From positions 1 to 64,000 of the forward strand of contig JACPCK010000037.1 of the NCBI GenBank assembly GCA_016179845.1: a DNA stretch of 64,000 bases, read 5' to 3'. The notes below the pieces were generated by a model. That model was not told where the DNA came from, made no database searches, and worked only from the letters and a program-made list of their open reading frames with translations. The DNA comes from Chloroflexota bacterium (GTDB lineage: Bacteria; Chloroflexota; Dehalococcoidia; Lucifugimonadales; JACPCK01). Within the stretch, counting starts at the first letter, position 1, and each line of letters begins with the position of its first letter. Made by a program: the position numbers and the translations under genes. Positions 15,137 to 25,171 of this stretch are shown one piece after another.

Positions 15137-16828
15137 TCATGTTTTGGCGACCGATCGCTGGGAGCTAAGGCGGGCCAGCTCCTCTTCCACTATGCTGTCA
15201 TCGAGCTTCTTGAAGAGGGGGGTGGGCTGAGGGATGGGGGCACCCGGGGTGGGGGCCTGGATAGCCCAGCCTGCGCCGGCCGGGTCTCCCGGGAGGCCCA
15301 TCATCTGGTGCAGGCGCTGGGAGCTGAAGGGGAGGAAAGGATGGAGGGCGGTCTTGAGGGCTGAGATGGCGTAGAGGGTAGTCCAGAGGGTAGTAGCGGT
15401 GCGGGCCCGGTTCTCGGTGAGGGACTTCCAGGGGGCCTGCGCATCGACGTAGCGGTTGGCAGCCTGGGCGAGGGCCATGGCGGAGGAGAGGGCCTGTCGG
15501 AAGCTGCAACTGGCCAGGGAGCGGCCGACCCCGTCGAGGGAGGCGGAGGATTTGTCCAGGAGCTCCTGGTCCTGTGGCTGGAGGGCTTCTGGCTGGGGAA
15601 GGCGGCCCTGAAAGTGGCGGTGGGTGAAGGTGAGGATACGGTGGACCAGATTGCCGTAGGTGCCGACGAGCTCATCGTTGTTGCGGTGGAAGAAGCCCTG
15701 CCAGGAGAAGTCGGCGTCGGCGGTCTCGGGCATGATGGCGGCGAGGTAGTAGCGGAGGGGGTCGGGATCGTAGCGGGAGAGGTAGTCGGGGAGCCAGACG
15801 GCCCAGTTCTCGCTGGTGGAGAACTTATTGCCTTCCAGGGAGAGGAACTCGTTGGCGGGCACGTCGTAGGGGAGGTTGAGGCTGCCGTAGCCGAGGAGCA
15901 TGGCGGGCCAGATGATAGTGTGGAAGGGGATGTTGTCCTTGCCGATGAAGTAGTAGGCCTTGCAGGCGGGGTCCTGCCAGAACTCCATCCACTTATCGGG
16001 CTGGCCCTGGCGGTGAGCCCACTCCCTGGCGGCGGAGAGGTAGCCGATAACGGCCTCGAACCAGACGTAGATGCGTTTCTGGAGGAAGTCGGGAGAGTCG
16101 ATGGGGACAGGGATGCCCCACTCGATGTCCCTGGTGATGGGGCGGTCCTTGAGGCCCTCGGTGAGCCAGTTGAGGGTGAAGTTGAGGACGTTGGGGCGCC
16201 AGTGGCGCTGCTCCTTCACCCACTGGAGGAGGGACTCCTGGAAGGCGCTGAGCCTGAAGAAGAGGTGCTCGGTGGCCCTTATCTGGGGGGTGGCGCCGCA
16301 GAGGCGGCAGCGGGGGTCGACGAGGTCCTGGGGGTTGAGGGTCTTGCCGCAGCGGTCGCACTGATCGCCGCGGGCGCGCTCGAAGTGGCAGTTGGGGCAG
16401 GTGCCGTTGACGTAGCGGTCGGGCAGGAAGCGGAGGTCCCTGGGGCAGAAGGGCTGGTCCGTGGTATGGGGATATATGTAGCCCTTGTGGAGGAGGGTGA
16501 GGAAGATGTCGTGGACGGTGTCGCGGTGGTTGTCGGTGCCGGTAGAGGTGTATAGGTCGAAGCTGATGCCGAGCTTCTGCCAGGAGGCCAGGAAGTCGGC
16601 GTGGTATTTGCGGACGATCTCCTGGGGGGTTGTGCCCTCCTGCTCGGCGCGGATGGTGATGGGTGTGCCGTGCTGGTCGGAGCCGGAGACCATGAGGACC
16701 TGGTTGCCCCGCATGCGGTGGTAGCGGGCGAAGATGTCGGCGGGGAGGTAGCAGCCGGCGATGTGGCCCAGGTGAAGGGGGCCGTTGGCGTAGGGCCAGG
16801 CGACGCCGATGAGGACTTTTTCGGGCAT
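15137..16828 (-). CDS. metG: Methionyl-tRNA synthetase
   Basis: Class I synthetase charging initiator and elongator tRNA-Met. In 563 residues it shows the HIGH-like HLGH (19-22), the KMSKS-like KFSTS (335-339) and a double zinc-knuckle insertion with C144/C147, C157/C160 and C174/C177. There is no C-terminal EMAP/Trbp111 dimerisation domain, so it is the short form. The ligase catalytic and anticodon-binding regions are complete. A TGC-TAGAAT extended -10 lies about 50 bp upstream. Confidence 0.97.
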   Translation of the reverse strand: MPEKVLIGVAWPYANGPLHLGHIAGCYLPADIFARYHRMRGNQVLMVSGSDQHGTPITIRAEQEGTTPQEIVRKYHADFLASWQKLGISFDLYTSTGTDNHRDTVHDIFLTLLHKGYIYPHTTDQPFCPRDLRFLPDRYVNGTCPNCHFERARGDQCDRCGKTLNPQDLVDPRCRLCGATPQIRATEHLFFRLSAFQESLLQWVKEQRHWRPNVLNFTLNWLTEGLKDRPITRDIEWGIPVPIDSPDFLQKRIYVWFEAVIGYLSAAREWAHRQGQPDKWMEFWQDPACKAYYFIGKDNIPFHTIIWPAMLLGYGSLNLPYDVPANEFLSLEGNKFSTSENWAVWLPDYLSRYDPDPLRYYLAAIMPETADADFSWQGFFHRNNDELVGTYGNLVHRILTFTHRHFQGRLPQPEALQPQDQELLDKSSASLDGVGRSLASCSFRQALSSAMALAQAANRYVDAQAPWKSLTENRARTATTLWTTLYAISALKTALHPFLPFSSQRLHQMMGLPGDPAGAGWAIQAPTPGAPIPQPTPLFKKLDDSIVEEELARLSSQRSVAKT

Positions 16829-16876
16829 GTGGGCGTTTCTCTCAGGGCCTCAAGCTGCCGAATGGAGCATTTGTAG

Positions 16877-16885
16877 ATTCTAGCA
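16877..16885 (-). promoter_or_regulatory. Extended -10 promoter of metG
   Basis: TGC-TAGAAT on the - strand (TAGAAT at 16882-16877), about 50 bp before the metG start; it has the same TGC prefix as other - strand promoters in this window. Confidence 0.45.
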
Positions 16886-16908
16886 TAATCGGGACAGGGG
16901 GGAGGCGG

Positions 16909-17748
16909 TCACCCCTTTTGGGCTCTGAGCCAGAGCTGATAGACCTGGCGCCTGGGGAGGCCCGTGGATGAAGCGACGATGGGCACGGCCTCTTTGGCCC
17001 TCAGGCCCTGGGCCCTGAGGAGGGCCAGCTCCTGGGCGGCTGCGTCCCGGAGGGGCTGGCTGAGGCTTTGGGACGCCTCCGCCTCTTGCCTGGCTCCCTC
17101 GATGACCAGGGTAAACTCGCCCCTGGGTTGCTGGAAGTGGGCGAGGGCCTGGGAGACGGTGCCGCGGAAGACCTCCTCATGGAGCTTGGTGAGCTCGCGG
17201 CAGACGGCGATGGGGCGGTCGCCCAGGGTAGCGAGGAGGTCCTGAAGTGTTTCCTGGATGCGGTGGGGGGCCTCGAAGGCGACCAGGGTGCGGGATGAAT
17301 GGGCCAGGGAGGCGAGGAGGCGTCGCCTGGCCGCCGCTCGACGGGGGAGGAAGCCCAGGTAGGTGAACTGGTCAGTGGGAAGGCCGGAGACGGAGAGGGC
17401 GGTGAGGACTATAGAGGGGCCTGGTATGGGGACGACGGAGACGCCGTTCTTGAGGGCGGCCAGGAGCAGCTCATAGCCGGGGTCGCTGATGGCCGGGGTG
17501 CCAGCCTCGGAGACGAGGGCCACGTCCCTCTCTTCCAGCTCCTTCAGGAGGTAGGGGATCCGCTGGGCCTTGTTGCGGTCGTGGTAGCTGACGAGGGGGG
17601 TGTGGATGTCATAGCGGGAGAGGAGCTTGCGGGCCGTGCGGGTATCCTCGGCGGCGATGAGGGATACTCCGCGGAGGGTATCAAGGGCGCGGAGGGTGAT
17701 GTCGGCCAGGTTGCCGATGGGGGTGGCGACGAGGAAGAGGGTGGGCAT
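16909..17748 (-). CDS. rsmI: 16S rRNA C1402 2'-O-methyltransferase
   Basis: RsmI methylates the ribose of C1402 in the decoding centre of 16S rRNA using SAM. The 279-residue protein has the tetrapyrrole-methylase fold signatures: the N-terminal LFLVATPIGNLADIT, AAEDTR at about 35-40, SYHDRN, and the SEAGTPAISDPGYELL loop. Length is normal. A -10-like TACAAT lies only 6 bp before the start codon (17760-17755), so the mRNA may be leaderless. It diverges from the ribosomal superoperon. Confidence 0.96.
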   Translation of the reverse strand: MPTLFLVATPIGNLADITLRALDTLRGVSLIAAEDTRTARKLLSRYDIHTPLVSYHDRNKAQRIPYLLKELEERDVALVSEAGTPAISDPGYELLLAALKNGVSVVPIPGPSIVLTALSVSGLPTDQFTYLGFLPRRAAARRRLLASLAHSSRTLVAFEAPHRIQETLQDLLATLGDRPIAVCRELTKLHEEVFRGTVSQALAHFQQPRGEFTLVIEGARQEAEASQSLSQPLRDAAAQELALLRAQGLRAKEAVPIVASSTGLPRRQVYQLWLRAQKG

Positions 17749-17754
17749 GGGGGT

Positions 17755-17781
17755 ATTGTACAGGGAACCCTTCTAGCTCAA
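17755..17781 (-). promoter_or_regulatory. Putative rsmI promoter giving a leaderless transcript
   Basis: TTGAGC (17781-17776) and TACAAT (17760-17755) with a 15 bp spacer on the - strand; the ATG begins 6 bp after the -10, at the expected transcription start. Confidence 0.4.
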
Positions 17782-17830
17782 GAGGGGTTCACTAGGTCCC
17801 TCCCAAGGAGATCGAGCGTATAAAAAGCCG

Positions 17831-17859
17831 TTGACAAACTCAAGAGGGGTGGGTATAGT
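17831..17859 (+). promoter_or_regulatory. Promoter of the ribosomal superoperon
   Basis: TTGACA (17831-17836), 17 bp spacer, TATAGT (17854-17859): the best-matching promoter in the region. It lies 50 bp before rpsL. Confidence 0.8.
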
Positions 17860-17871
17860 TGTAATTTGTGT

Positions 17872-17891
17872 CTGGCGACGTTTTTCGCCAG
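17872..17891 (+). promoter_or_regulatory. Hairpin in the rpsL leader
   Basis: CTGGCGA (17872-17878) pairs with TCGCCAG (17885-17891) around a T-rich loop, 18 nt before the rpsL start. It may take part in translational feedback or mRNA stability; no U-run follows the stem. Confidence 0.5.
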
Positions 17892-17908
17892 GGCGAAGGA
17901 CCAGCAGG

Positions 17909-18349
17909 ATGCCGACGATAAACCAGCTTGTGCGCAAGGGGAGAAGGGGCCTGAAGCGGAAGAGCAGGGCTCCCGCGTTGCAGTCGTACTTCAACTCGCT
18001 GAAGAACAGGGTGGTGTTCAAAGGGGCGGGGAGCCCGCAGAAGCGGGGCGTCTGCATCCAGGTAAGGACAATGACGCCGAAGAAGCCTAACTCGGCCCTG
18101 CGGAAGATAGCCCGTGTCAGGTTGACCAACGGTATAGAGGTAACGGCGTATATTCCGGGGGAGGGCCACAACCTTCAGGAGCACTCAGTGGTGCTGGTGC
18201 GGGGTGGAAAGGTGAAGGACCTGCCTGGAGTGCGCTATCACATCGTTCGTGGCACGCTGGATGCGGGCGGTGTGGTGAACCGGAAGCAGGGGCGGAGCAA
18301 GTATGGGGCGAAGCGCTCCAAGGGCCCGGCTGCTGCCCCAGCTAGCTAG
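17909..18349 (+). CDS. rpsL: 30S ribosomal protein uS12
   Basis: Decoding-centre protein and target of streptomycin resistance. The start is ATG 17909 (MPTINQL), 146 residues; the upstream part of the frame lies over the promoter and is not coding. The conserved KPNSALRK loop, with the Lys that interacts with A1492/A1493, and the [11 protein letters not shown] loop with the methylthiolated Asp replaced by Glu are visible. Residues about 25-41 ([16 protein letters not shown]) form an insertion relative to E. coli uS12, known from several other phyla. First gene of the superoperon. Confidence 0.98.
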   Translation: MPTINQLVRKGRRGLKRKSRAPALQSYFNSLKNRVVFKGAGSPQKRGVCIQVRTMTPKKPNSALRKIARVRLTNGIEVTAYIPGEGHNLQEHSVVLVRGGKVKDLPGVRYHIVRGTLDAGGVVNRKQGRSKYGAKRSKGPAAAPAS

Positions 18350-18426
18350 GCTACTTTTCTAATCGGTCCACTTTGCAAGCCTTAGTGTGGCATGTCCCAT
18401 GCTGGTTGTGAGAAGAGGGTAGTACG

Positions 18427-18894
18427 GTGCGCAGACGGAGAGCGGAGAAGAGGGTTCTTCCTCCCGATCCTAAATACGGACGGGGGGATGTGACGGCCTT
18501 TGTACACAAGGTGATGGAGAGGGGGAAGGGGACCCTGGCCCACCGTCTGGTGTACCAGGCCTTTGACATAGTGGCCAAGGAGACGAAGAGGAGTCCTCTC
18601 GAGGTATTTGAAGAGGCCATGAAGAACGTTACGCCGGCGCTGGAGGTAAAGCCGAGGAGGGTGGGGGGTGCGACCTATCAGGTGCCGGTGGAGGTAAGGG
18701 CTGAGAGGGGCCTGGCGCTGGCGCGGAGTTGGCTGCTCAATGCGGCGCGGGCGAGGAAGGGCCGGCCCATGGCGGAGAGGCTGGCGGCAGAGCTGATGGA
18801 AGCCGCCAAGAGTCAGGGTGCGGCAGCGAAGAGGAAGGATGACCTGCAAAAAATGGCAGAGGCCAACAGGGCCTTTGTCCACTATCGCTGGTAG
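18427..18894 (+). CDS. rpsG: 30S ribosomal protein uS7
   Basis: Assembly-initiating protein of the 30S head that binds the 3' major domain of 16S rRNA and lines the E site. 155 residues from a GTG start at 18427, normal length. The conserved [10 protein letters not shown]-terminus, [11 protein letters not shown] segment and [20 protein letters not shown] end are present. 77 bp separate it from rpsL with no terminator, consistent with one transcript through fusA. Confidence 0.98.
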   Translation: MRRRRAEKRVLPPDPKYGRGDVTAFVHKVMERGKGTLAHRLVYQAFDIVAKETKRSPLEVFEEAMKNVTPALEVKPRRVGGATYQVPVEVRAERGLALARSWLLNAARARKGRPMAERLAAELMEAAKSQGAAAKRKDDLQKMAEANRAFVHYRW

Positions 18895-18934
18895 ATTGAA
18901 TATGATAGTTAGCGTAAGGCCTGGAACGAAGAAC

Positions 18935-21007
18935 ATGCAAGAAACACATGTGCCAAAAGAACAGATAAGGAACATAGGTTTTATTGCCCATATCGATGCG
19001 GGCAAGACCACCGTCACCGAGAGGGTGCTGTTTTTTACTGGGAGGACCTACAAGATAGGGGAGGTGGACGAGGGTACAGCGGTGATGGACTGGATGCCGC
19101 AGGAGAGGGAGAGGGGGATAACGATAACGGCGGCGGCTACTACCACGTACTGGAAGGGATGCCGTATAAACATCATTGACACGCCGGGCCACGTGGACTT
19201 CACTGCCGAGGTGGAAAGGAGCCTTCGGGTGCTGGATGGAGGGGTGGTGATCCTGGATGCGGTGGCCGGGGTGCAGCCGCAGTCGGAGACGGTGTGGCGG
19301 CAGGCGGATAGGTACCACGTGCCTCGCATCTGCTTTGTGAACAAGATGGACCGGGTGGGCGCCAGCTTCGAGAGGACGCTGGAGAGCCTGCATCGGCGTC
19401 TGAGGGCCAATGCGGTGCCGGTGCAGGTGCCAATTGGTGCGGAGGGGGGTTTCAGGGGGGTGGTGGACCTGGTGGAGGAGAAGGCGCTGCTGTTTTCTAA
19501 GGACGGCCAACAGCCTCCGGTGGAGGCGCCGGTGCCTGCTGAGATGGCGGAGGAGGTCAGGCTGTTCAGGGATAACCTGATAGAGAAGGTAGCGGAGAGT
19601 GACGACGCCCTCTTGGCCAAGTATCTGGAGGGGGCTCAAATAACGAAGGAGGAGATAAAGGGGGCATTAAGAAGGGGAACGATGAGGGGGGCCATGGTGC
19701 CGGTGCTGTGTGGGGCTGCCCTGGATAACAAGGGAATCCAACCCCTTCTGGACGGTGTGGTGGAGTACCTTCCATCGCCGGCGGATGTGCCTCCCGTGGT
19801 GGGCATTGACCCCAGGAGAGGCACGGAGGTGCGAGTTGCTCCCGATGAGGATACGCCCTTCTGTGCGCTGGCCTTCAAGGTGATGACGGACCCCTACATA
19901 GGTAGGGTTGTCTACTTCCGGGTGTACTCGGGGAAGGTAGCTTCCGGGGAGATGGTGTTAAACACGGTGACTGGGTCGCGGGAGCGGGTAGGGCGCCTGG
20001 TGCGGATGCACGCCAACCGCCGGGAGGAGGTGGACGAGGTGAGGGTGGGGAACATAGCGGCGGCGGTGGGACTTAAAGGGACATTCACCGGGCACACGGT
20101 GTGCGATGAGGATGTGGCGGTGGTTCTGGAGCCGCCCAAGTTCCCTGAGCCGGTCATATCGATGGTGATAGAGCCCAAGACCAAGGCCGATCAGGACAAG
20201 CTGGGCGAGGCGTTGCACAAGCTTTCGGAGGAGGACCCAACATTCAGGGTGCGGCATGATGCGGAGACGGGCCAGACGGTCATCTCCGGCATGGGGGAAC
20301 TGCACCTGGAGATATTGACGGACAGGATAAAGCGGGAGTTTGGGGTGGAGGCCGGGGTGGGGCGTCCCAAGGTGGCGTATCGGGAGACGATCACAGTTGC
20401 TGGCAGGGCAGAGGGACGGTTCATCCGCCAGACAGGCGGCCGGGGCCAGTATGGCCATGTGGAGCTGGAGATGGAGCCGTTGGCGAGGGGATCGGGCATC
20501 CAGTTTGAGAGCAAGGTCGTGGGAGGAGCTGTGCCGCAGGAGTACGTGGGGCCGGTGGAAAGAGGGATACGGGAGGCAGCGGAGAACGGCCCGCTCGCAG
20601 GCTACCCTCTGGTGGACTTCAAGGCCACCCTGGTGGACGGCAGCTACCATTCTGTGGACTCTTCGGAGGTGGCATTCAGGATGGCGGCTATCATGGCGGT
20701 TCGAGATGTGCTGAGGAGGTGTCGGCCGGTGTTGCTGGAGCCGATGATGGAGATAGAGGTGGTGACGCCGGGGCAGTTCCTGGGGGAGGTGCTGGGGGAC
20801 CTGAGCAGCCGGCGGGCCCGCATTCGGAGCATTGAAGGGCAGGGGGATGTGCAGGTGATCAAGGCGCAGGTGCCGCTGGCGGAGGTGTTTGGGTATGCCA
20901 CGGCTGTGCGGTCCATGACGCAGGGGCGGGCCAGTCACACGATGGAGTTTCATCACTATGAGGAGGTGCCTCATAGTGTGGCTCAGACGGTGCTGGTGAG
21001 GGCCTAA
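18935..21007 (+). CDS. fusA: Elongation factor G
   Basis: Translocation GTPase. From ATG 18935 it has 690 residues, full length. G-domain motifs: P-loop AHIDAGKTT (18-26), RERGIT switch I, DTPGHVDF and NKMD; domains II-V follow with the translocation-loop region ([10 protein letters not shown]). ATG 18902 is an alternative start. It is of the housekeeping type. Unlike the classical str operon, tuf does not follow; rpsJ starts 16 bp downstream, so the str and S10 operons are joined. Confidence 0.98.
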   Translation: MQETHVPKEQIRNIGFIAHIDAGKTTVTERVLFFTGRTYKIGEVDEGTAVMDWMPQERERGITITAAATTTYWKGCRINIIDTPGHVDFTAEVERSLRVLDGGVVILDAVAGVQPQSETVWRQADRYHVPRICFVNKMDRVGASFERTLESLHRRLRANAVPVQVPIGAEGGFRGVVDLVEEKALLFSKDGQQPPVEAPVPAEMAEEVRLFRDNLIEKVAESDDALLAKYLEGAQITKEEIKGALRRGTMRGAMVPVLCGAALDNKGIQPLLDGVVEYLPSPADVPPVVGIDPRRGTEVRVAPDEDTPFCALAFKVMTDPYIGRVVYFRVYSGKVASGEMVLNTVTGSRERVGRLVRMHANRREEVDEVRVGNIAAAVGLKGTFTGHTVCDEDVAVVLEPPKFPEPVISMVIEPKTKADQDKLGEALHKLSEEDPTFRVRHDAETGQTVISGMGELHLEILTDRIKREFGVEAGVGRPKVAYRETITVAGRAEGRFIRQTGGRGQYGHVELEMEPLARGSGIQFESKVVGGAVPQEYVGPVERGIREAAENGPLAGYPLVDFKATLVDGSYHSVDSSEVAFRMAAIMAVRDVLRRCRPVLLEPMMEIEVVTPGQFLGEVLGDLSSRRARIRSIEGQGDVQVIKAQVPLAEVFGYATAVRSMTQGRASHTMEFHHYEEVPHSVAQTVLVRA

Positions 21008-21023
21008 GGGGCAGGAGCAGAAG

Positions 21024-21332
21024 ATGGCGAATGACAAGGTGCGTATCATATTGAGGGCCTATGACCACCGGGTGCTGGACCTGTCGGCGAGCCAGATAGT
21101 GGAGACGGCGGAGAAGACGGGTGCGCGGGTGGCGGGCCCGGTGCCTCTACCTACCAGGATAAAGCGGTTCTGTGTGATAAGGTCTCCCCACATAGACAAA
21201 GACTCTCAAGAGCACTTTGAGATGCGGGTCCACAAGCGTCTCATAGACATTATGGGGCCGACGGCGAGGACGCTGGAGGCGCTAACCCGGTTGAACATGC
21301 CTGCGGGTGTTGATATTACGATCAAGACGTAG
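21024..21332 (+). CDS. rpsJ: 30S ribosomal protein uS10 (NusE)
   Basis: A 102-residue 30S head protein that also serves as NusE in NusB/NusG transcription antitermination. The canonical [11 protein letters not shown] and [24 protein letters not shown] segments are present and it ends with VDITIKT. It follows fusA after 16 bp with a GGGGCAGGAG ribosome site. First gene of the S10 block. Confidence 0.98.
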   Translation: MANDKVRIILRAYDHRVLDLSASQIVETAEKTGARVAGPVPLPTRIKRFCVIRSPHIDKDSQEHFEMRVHKRLIDIMGPTARTLEALTRLNMPAGVDITIKT

Positions 21333-21338
21333 GGTGCA

Positions 21339-21959
21339 ATGGTTGGTCTAATAGGTAGAAAAATTGGGATGACTCAGGTGATAACGGAGGGTGGCGTGGT
21401 GTCGGTCACCGCCATCGAGGCTGGGCCGTGTGTTGTGACCCAGGTGAAGACCGGGGAGACGGACGGGTATCAGGCGGTTCAGCTTGGTTTTGAGGAGGCG
21501 AGGAGGCTGAACAAGCCGGAGGCGGGGCATCTGAAGAAGGTAAGGGCGCAGCTCAGGCACCTGAGGGAGATACGGAGGGACCTGGGGGACCTGCAGGTGG
21601 GGTCCCGTGTAGACGTGAGCATATTCAAGCCGGGGGACCGGGTAGATGTGGTGGGAGTCTCCAAGGGGCGGGGCTTTGCGGGGGTCGTGAAGAGGCACCA
21701 TTTCGCTGGGGGGCCCAAGACTCACGGGCAATCGGACCGGCACCGGGGGCCGGGGTCTGTGGGATCTACGACCTATGCCGGCCGGGTTTTCAAGGGGCTG
21801 CGAATGGCGGGGCACATGGGTGACCAGCGGGTGACGGTGAAGAACCTGGAGGTGGTGACAGCCGACCTGGAGCGGAACCTTCTGCTGGTCAGGGGGGGAG
21901 TACCGGGAGCAAACCGAGCCCTTCTTATGATCGTTCCCAGCAAGAGGAGTGGTGGCTAG
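21339..21959 (+). CDS. rplC: 50S ribosomal protein uL3
   Basis: Early-assembly 50S protein at the base of the peptidyl-transferase region. 206 residues. N-terminal [14 protein letters not shown] and the internal loop around [23 protein letters not shown], which reaches towards the catalytic centre, are conserved. It starts 6 bp after rpsJ. Confidence 0.98.
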   Translation: MVGLIGRKIGMTQVITEGGVVSVTAIEAGPCVVTQVKTGETDGYQAVQLGFEEARRLNKPEAGHLKKVRAQLRHLREIRRDLGDLQVGSRVDVSIFKPGDRVDVVGVSKGRGFAGVVKRHHFAGGPKTHGQSDRHRGPGSVGSTTYAGRVFKGLRMAGHMGDQRVTVKNLEVVTADLERNLLLVRGGVPGANRALLMIVPSKRSGG

Positions 21960-21963
21960 GGAG

Positions 21964-22638
21964 ATGGAGCTTCCTGTGAAGAATATGGAGGGCCAGGCCG
22001 TTGGCGCCGTGGAGGTGGCTGATAGTCTCTTTGGGGTGGCCATGCGGCCGGCCCTGGTGCATCAGGTGATGGTGGCGATGCTGGCCAACCAGAGGCAGGG
22101 CACCCACAGCACCAAGACTCGCTCGGAGGTTAGAGGGGGCGGGCGCAAGCCATGGAGGCAGAAGGGCACGGGGAGGGCACGCCAGGGGAGCATCAGGTCA
22201 CCCCAGTGGCGGAAGGGCGGCGTGGTTTTCGGGCCGCATCCGAGGGATTACAGGCAGGGGCTTCCCAAGGTGATGCGTCGGCTGGCCATCAGGTGCCTGC
22301 TTTCGGACAAGGTACGGGAGGGGCGGCTGATCCTGGTGGACCGGCTGGTGCTGGCTGAGGCGAGCACCAAGGCGATGGCGGGGGTCCTGAAGGGACTGGG
22401 GGTCAAAGATAAGACCCTGGTGGTGACGCGTGACCCTGCGGAGGCCATCATTCTGGGGGCGCGGAACCTGAGGGGTGTGAAGACCATGGTGGCCCATACT
22501 CTCAACGGGCTGGACTTGCTGAACCATGATCAGCTAGTCCTGGACGTAGAGGCGTTGCGGCGCCTAGAGGAGCTGTGGGCTGGTGAGCTGCGACGGAAGA
22601 GGGGTGTGAGGGAGTCGGCGGCGGAGGCAACGGCATGA
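21964..22638 (+). CDS. rplD: 50S ribosomal protein uL4
   Basis: 50S protein whose long loop lines the exit tunnel; in E. coli it also autoregulates the S10 operon. 224 residues from ATG 21964. The loop motif TRSEVRGGGRKPWRQKGTGRARQG is intact, so no macrolide-type deletion. A GTG start at 21949 (overlapping rplC by 11 bp) is an alternative. No E. coli-like S10 leader is present, so L4 feedback at that site is unlikely here. Confidence 0.98.
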   Translation: MELPVKNMEGQAVGAVEVADSLFGVAMRPALVHQVMVAMLANQRQGTHSTKTRSEVRGGGRKPWRQKGTGRARQGSIRSPQWRKGGVVFGPHPRDYRQGLPKVMRRLAIRCLLSDKVREGRLILVDRLVLAEASTKAMAGVLKGLGVKDKTLVVTRDPAEAIILGARNLRGVKTMVAHTLNGLDLLNHDQLVLDVEALRRLEELWAGELRRKRGVRESAAEATA

Positions 22639-22919
22639 GCCTGTACGAGGTCCTGGTCAGGCCGTTGGTGACGGAGAAGAGCACCCGCCTCCAGGAGGGG
22701 GGCTGGTACACCTTTCAGGTGGAGGAGGCGGCCACCCGTAGTCAGGTGAAGGCTGCTGTGGAGAAGGCCTTCACTGTTCATGTGGAGAGGGTCAACATAG
22801 CCTGGGTGCATGGCAGGAAGAAGCGGATGGGGAGGCGGGAGGTGATGGTGCGGCCCTGGAAGAAGGCCCAGGTGAAGCTGAGGGCTGGCGAGAAGCTCCA
22901 GATTGTTGAGGGTATGTAA
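22635..22919 (+). CDS. rplW: 50S ribosomal protein uL23
   Basis: 94-residue protein at the exit-tunnel rim, docking site for trigger factor and SRP. Conserved RPLVTEKST opening and NIAWVHGRKKRMGRR basic loop. The start overlaps the rplD stop by 4 bp (ATGA), so translation is coupled. Confidence 0.98.
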   Translation: MSLYEVLVRPLVTEKSTRLQEGGWYTFQVEEAATRSQVKAAVEKAFTVHVERVNIAWVHGRKKRMGRREVMVRPWKKAQVKLRAGEKLQIVEGM

Positions 22920-22925
22920 AGCGCT

Positions 22926-23750
22926 ATGGGTGTGAAGAAATTCCGTCCCGTGACGCCGACTCAGCGGCATACGATCCTTTCTGACTTCAGCGAGATAACC
23001 AAGGGGAAGCCGGAGAAAAGCTTTCTGTCGCCTCTTAAGAAGAAGGGCGGAAGGAACAACAGGGGGGTAATTACGACGCGGCATCGTGGCGGTGGCCATA
23101 AGCGCATGCTGCGTTCTGTGGACTTCAAGCGGGACAAGATAGGAGTACCGGGACGTGTGGCATCTGTAGAATACGATCCCAACCGGTCGGCGCGCCTAGC
23201 GCTCGTGCAGTACCGGGACGGGGAGAAGAGGTACATCCTGGCGCCCCTGGGGCTGGCGGTGGGTGAGGAGATTGTGGCGGGGCCCGAGGCGGAGATCAAG
23301 GTGGGGAACGCTCTTCCATTGAAGGCGATCCCTACGGGGACCATGGTGCACAACATCGAGCTGCAGCCTGGGCGTGGGGGCCAGGTAGTGAGGACGGCGG
23401 GTGGGGCGGCGCAGGTGATGGCCAAGGAGGAGGGGTACGCCCATTTGAGGCTTCCATCGGGGGAGGTCCGTAGGGTGTTGATTGAGTGCTACGCCACTGT
23501 GGGGCAGGTGGGGAACCTGGACCACAAGCTGTTGAAGCTGGGCAAGGCGGGGCGAAGCCGGCATCTGGGATTGAGGCCGAAGGTTCGGGGCAAGGTGATG
23601 AGCCCGCGGGACCACCCGCACGGAGGCGGCGAAGGTCGGAACCCGATAGGGATGCCGGGGCCGAAGACGCCTTGGGGGAAGCCGGCCCGGGGCTACAGGA
23701 CGCGCCGGAACAAGAGGACGGACCGGTTCATAGTGCGAAGGCGGAAGTAG
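22926..23750 (+). CDS. rplB: 50S ribosomal protein uL2
   Basis: 274-residue protein needed for subunit association and peptidyl-transferase activity. The C-terminal [13 protein letters not shown] motif contains the conserved His near the active site, and the internal [27 protein letters not shown] segment is canonical. Starts 6 bp after rplW. Confidence 0.98.
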   Translation: MGVKKFRPVTPTQRHTILSDFSEITKGKPEKSFLSPLKKKGGRNNRGVITTRHRGGGHKRMLRSVDFKRDKIGVPGRVASVEYDPNRSARLALVQYRDGEKRYILAPLGLAVGEEIVAGPEAEIKVGNALPLKAIPTGTMVHNIELQPGRGGQVVRTAGGAAQVMAKEEGYAHLRLPSGEVRRVLIECYATVGQVGNLDHKLLKLGKAGRSRHLGLRPKVRGKVMSPRDHPHGGGEGRNPIGMPGPKTPWGKPARGYRTRRNKRTDRFIVRRRK

Positions 23751-23760
23751 GGAGAATGAG

Positions 23761-24072
23761 ATGAGTCGTTCCACCAAGAAGGGGCCCTATGTGGACGCCA
23801 AGCTGGCTGAGCGGGTGGATGCGGCCAGCCGGAGCAGCGCCAAGGTGATAATCAAGACCTGGTCGAGGGCGTCCATGATAATGCCGAAGATGGTTGGGCT
23901 GACTATTGCGGTGCACGACGGGAGGCGGCATGTTCCCATATTTATTACAGAGAATATGGTAGGGCATCGGTTGGGCGAGTTTGCTGCCACGCGGCTCTTC
24001 CGGGGCCACTCACGCTCGGCCAGGGTGGAGAAGGCGGCGCCGGCGGCACCGGCGGCGAGAGGGCCTGGCTAG
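23761..24072 (+). CDS. rpsS: 30S ribosomal protein uS19
   Basis: 30S head protein forming a complex with uS13. 103 residues: the standard core ([12 protein letters not shown] to LFRGHSRS) plus an Ala/Pro-rich tail of about ten residues not found in most relatives. Preceded by GGGAGAATGAG. Confidence 0.97.
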   Translation: MSRSTKKGPYVDAKLAERVDAASRSSAKVIIKTWSRASMIMPKMVGLTIAVHDGRRHVPIFITENMVGHRLGEFAATRLFRGHSRSARVEKAAPAAPAARGPG

Positions 24073-24074
24073 CC

Positions 24075-24413
24075 GTGGCGGTAAGGGCGCTGGCCAAGAA
24101 CGTGGGGATGTCTCCCTACAAAGTGAGGAGGGTGACCAGCCTGTTGAAGGGGAGGCGCGTAGAGGAGGCCTTGGAGCTGCTGCGGTTCATGCCGAGCCTG
24201 GCGGCGCGGGAGGTGGAGAAGGTGCTGAAGTCTGCTGGGGCCAATGCGGAGAACAACCTGCTGATGGACCCGGAGCGGACGCGGATTACTTATATAGATG
24301 CGCATGACGGGCCCCGTGCGCGGCGGATGAACCCGCGGGCCAGGGGGCGAGCCGACGTTGTCAGGCGGAGGAGCTGTCGGATTGTAGTTCTCGTGGACGA
24401 GGAGGCCTCCTGA
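24075..24413 (+). CDS. rplV: 50S ribosomal protein uL22
   Basis: 112 residues; its beta-hairpin lines the exit tunnel. GTG start at 24075, 2 bp after the rpsS stop. Conserved [11 protein letters not shown] hairpin tip present, so no macrolide-resistance duplication. The TGA stop overlaps the rpsC ATG. Confidence 0.97.
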   Translation: MAVRALAKNVGMSPYKVRRVTSLLKGRRVEEALELLRFMPSLAAREVEKVLKSAGANAENNLLMDPERTRITYIDAHDGPRARRMNPRARGRADVVRRRSCRIVVLVDEEAS

Positions 24414-25171
24414 TGGGACACAAGGTCCACCCTGTAGGGCTGCGACTGGGGATCATTAAGGACTGGCATGCGCGCTGGTACGAGCACAGGAAGCCCCTGT
24501 ACCGTCAGGCGCTCTTGGAGGACATGAGGATAAGGCAGATTGTGGGGCAGAAGGCCAGGGAAGCCGGGATCTCGCGGATGGAGATCGAGAGGCAGGCCCA
24601 GGAGATAAGGTTGGTGATTCACACGGCCCGGCCAGGCATTGTGATAGGGAGGCAGGGCCAGAGGGTGGATGAGCTCCGAAAGACGCTGGAGGCCCTTACG
24701 GGGAAGAAGGTGCAGGTAAACGTGCAGGAGGTGCGTCAGTCGGAGCTGGATGCGACGCTGGTAGCCCAGGGCATTGCGGACCAGTTGGAGAGGCGGGTGG
24801 CCTTCAGAAGGGCGATGCGGCAGGCGGTGGCCCGGGCGATGACTGCGGGGGCCAAGGGGATAAAGGTGATGTGTGCCGGCAGGCTGGGGGGTCGGGAGAT
24901 AGCCCGAAGGGAGAAGGTGATGGAGGGAAGGGTGCCACTGCACACCCTGCGGGCGGACATTGATTTTGCGGTGGGGGAGGCTCTGACGGTGATGGGGAGG
25001 ATCGGAGTGAAGGTGTGGATATACAAGGGGGACGTGCTGCCGTTGGGCAAGGAAGAGGCGACTCCGGAGATGTCCCCTATTCAGGTGACGGTGCGGCCTA
25101 CAGAAGAGGGCGAAGAGACGAAAGGGAGCGAAGCGACAAGTGTGGCAGCCCAAGAGAGTCAAGTACCGTAA
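24413..25171 (+). CDS. rpsC: 30S ribosomal protein uS3
   Basis: Head protein at the mRNA entry site, with helicase function. 252 residues: [14 protein letters not shown] start, KH domain with the [17 protein letters not shown] loop, and C-terminal domain, followed by about 40 extra acidic/Ser-Thr-rich residues. Overlaps rplV by 1 bp and rplP by 32 bp; the long overlap with rplP means the tail and the start of uL16 share DNA. Confidence 0.97.
   Translation: MGHKVHPVGLRLGIIKDWHARWYEHRKPLYRQALLEDMRIRQIVGQKAREAGISRMEIERQAQEIRLVIHTARPGIVIGRQGQRVDELRKTLEALTGKKVQVNVQEVRQSELDATLVAQGIADQLERRVAFRRAMRQAVARAMTAGAKGIKVMCAGRLGGREIARREKVMEGRVPLHTLRADIDFAVGEALTVMGRIGVKVWIYKGDVLPLGKEEATPEMSPIQVTVRPTEEGEETKGSEATSVAAQESQVP

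Noticed and set aside
15614-16555. 313-codon + strand frame inside metG
   Set aside because: Antisense shadow of a complete methionyl-tRNA synthetase; Gly/Val/Glu repeats only.
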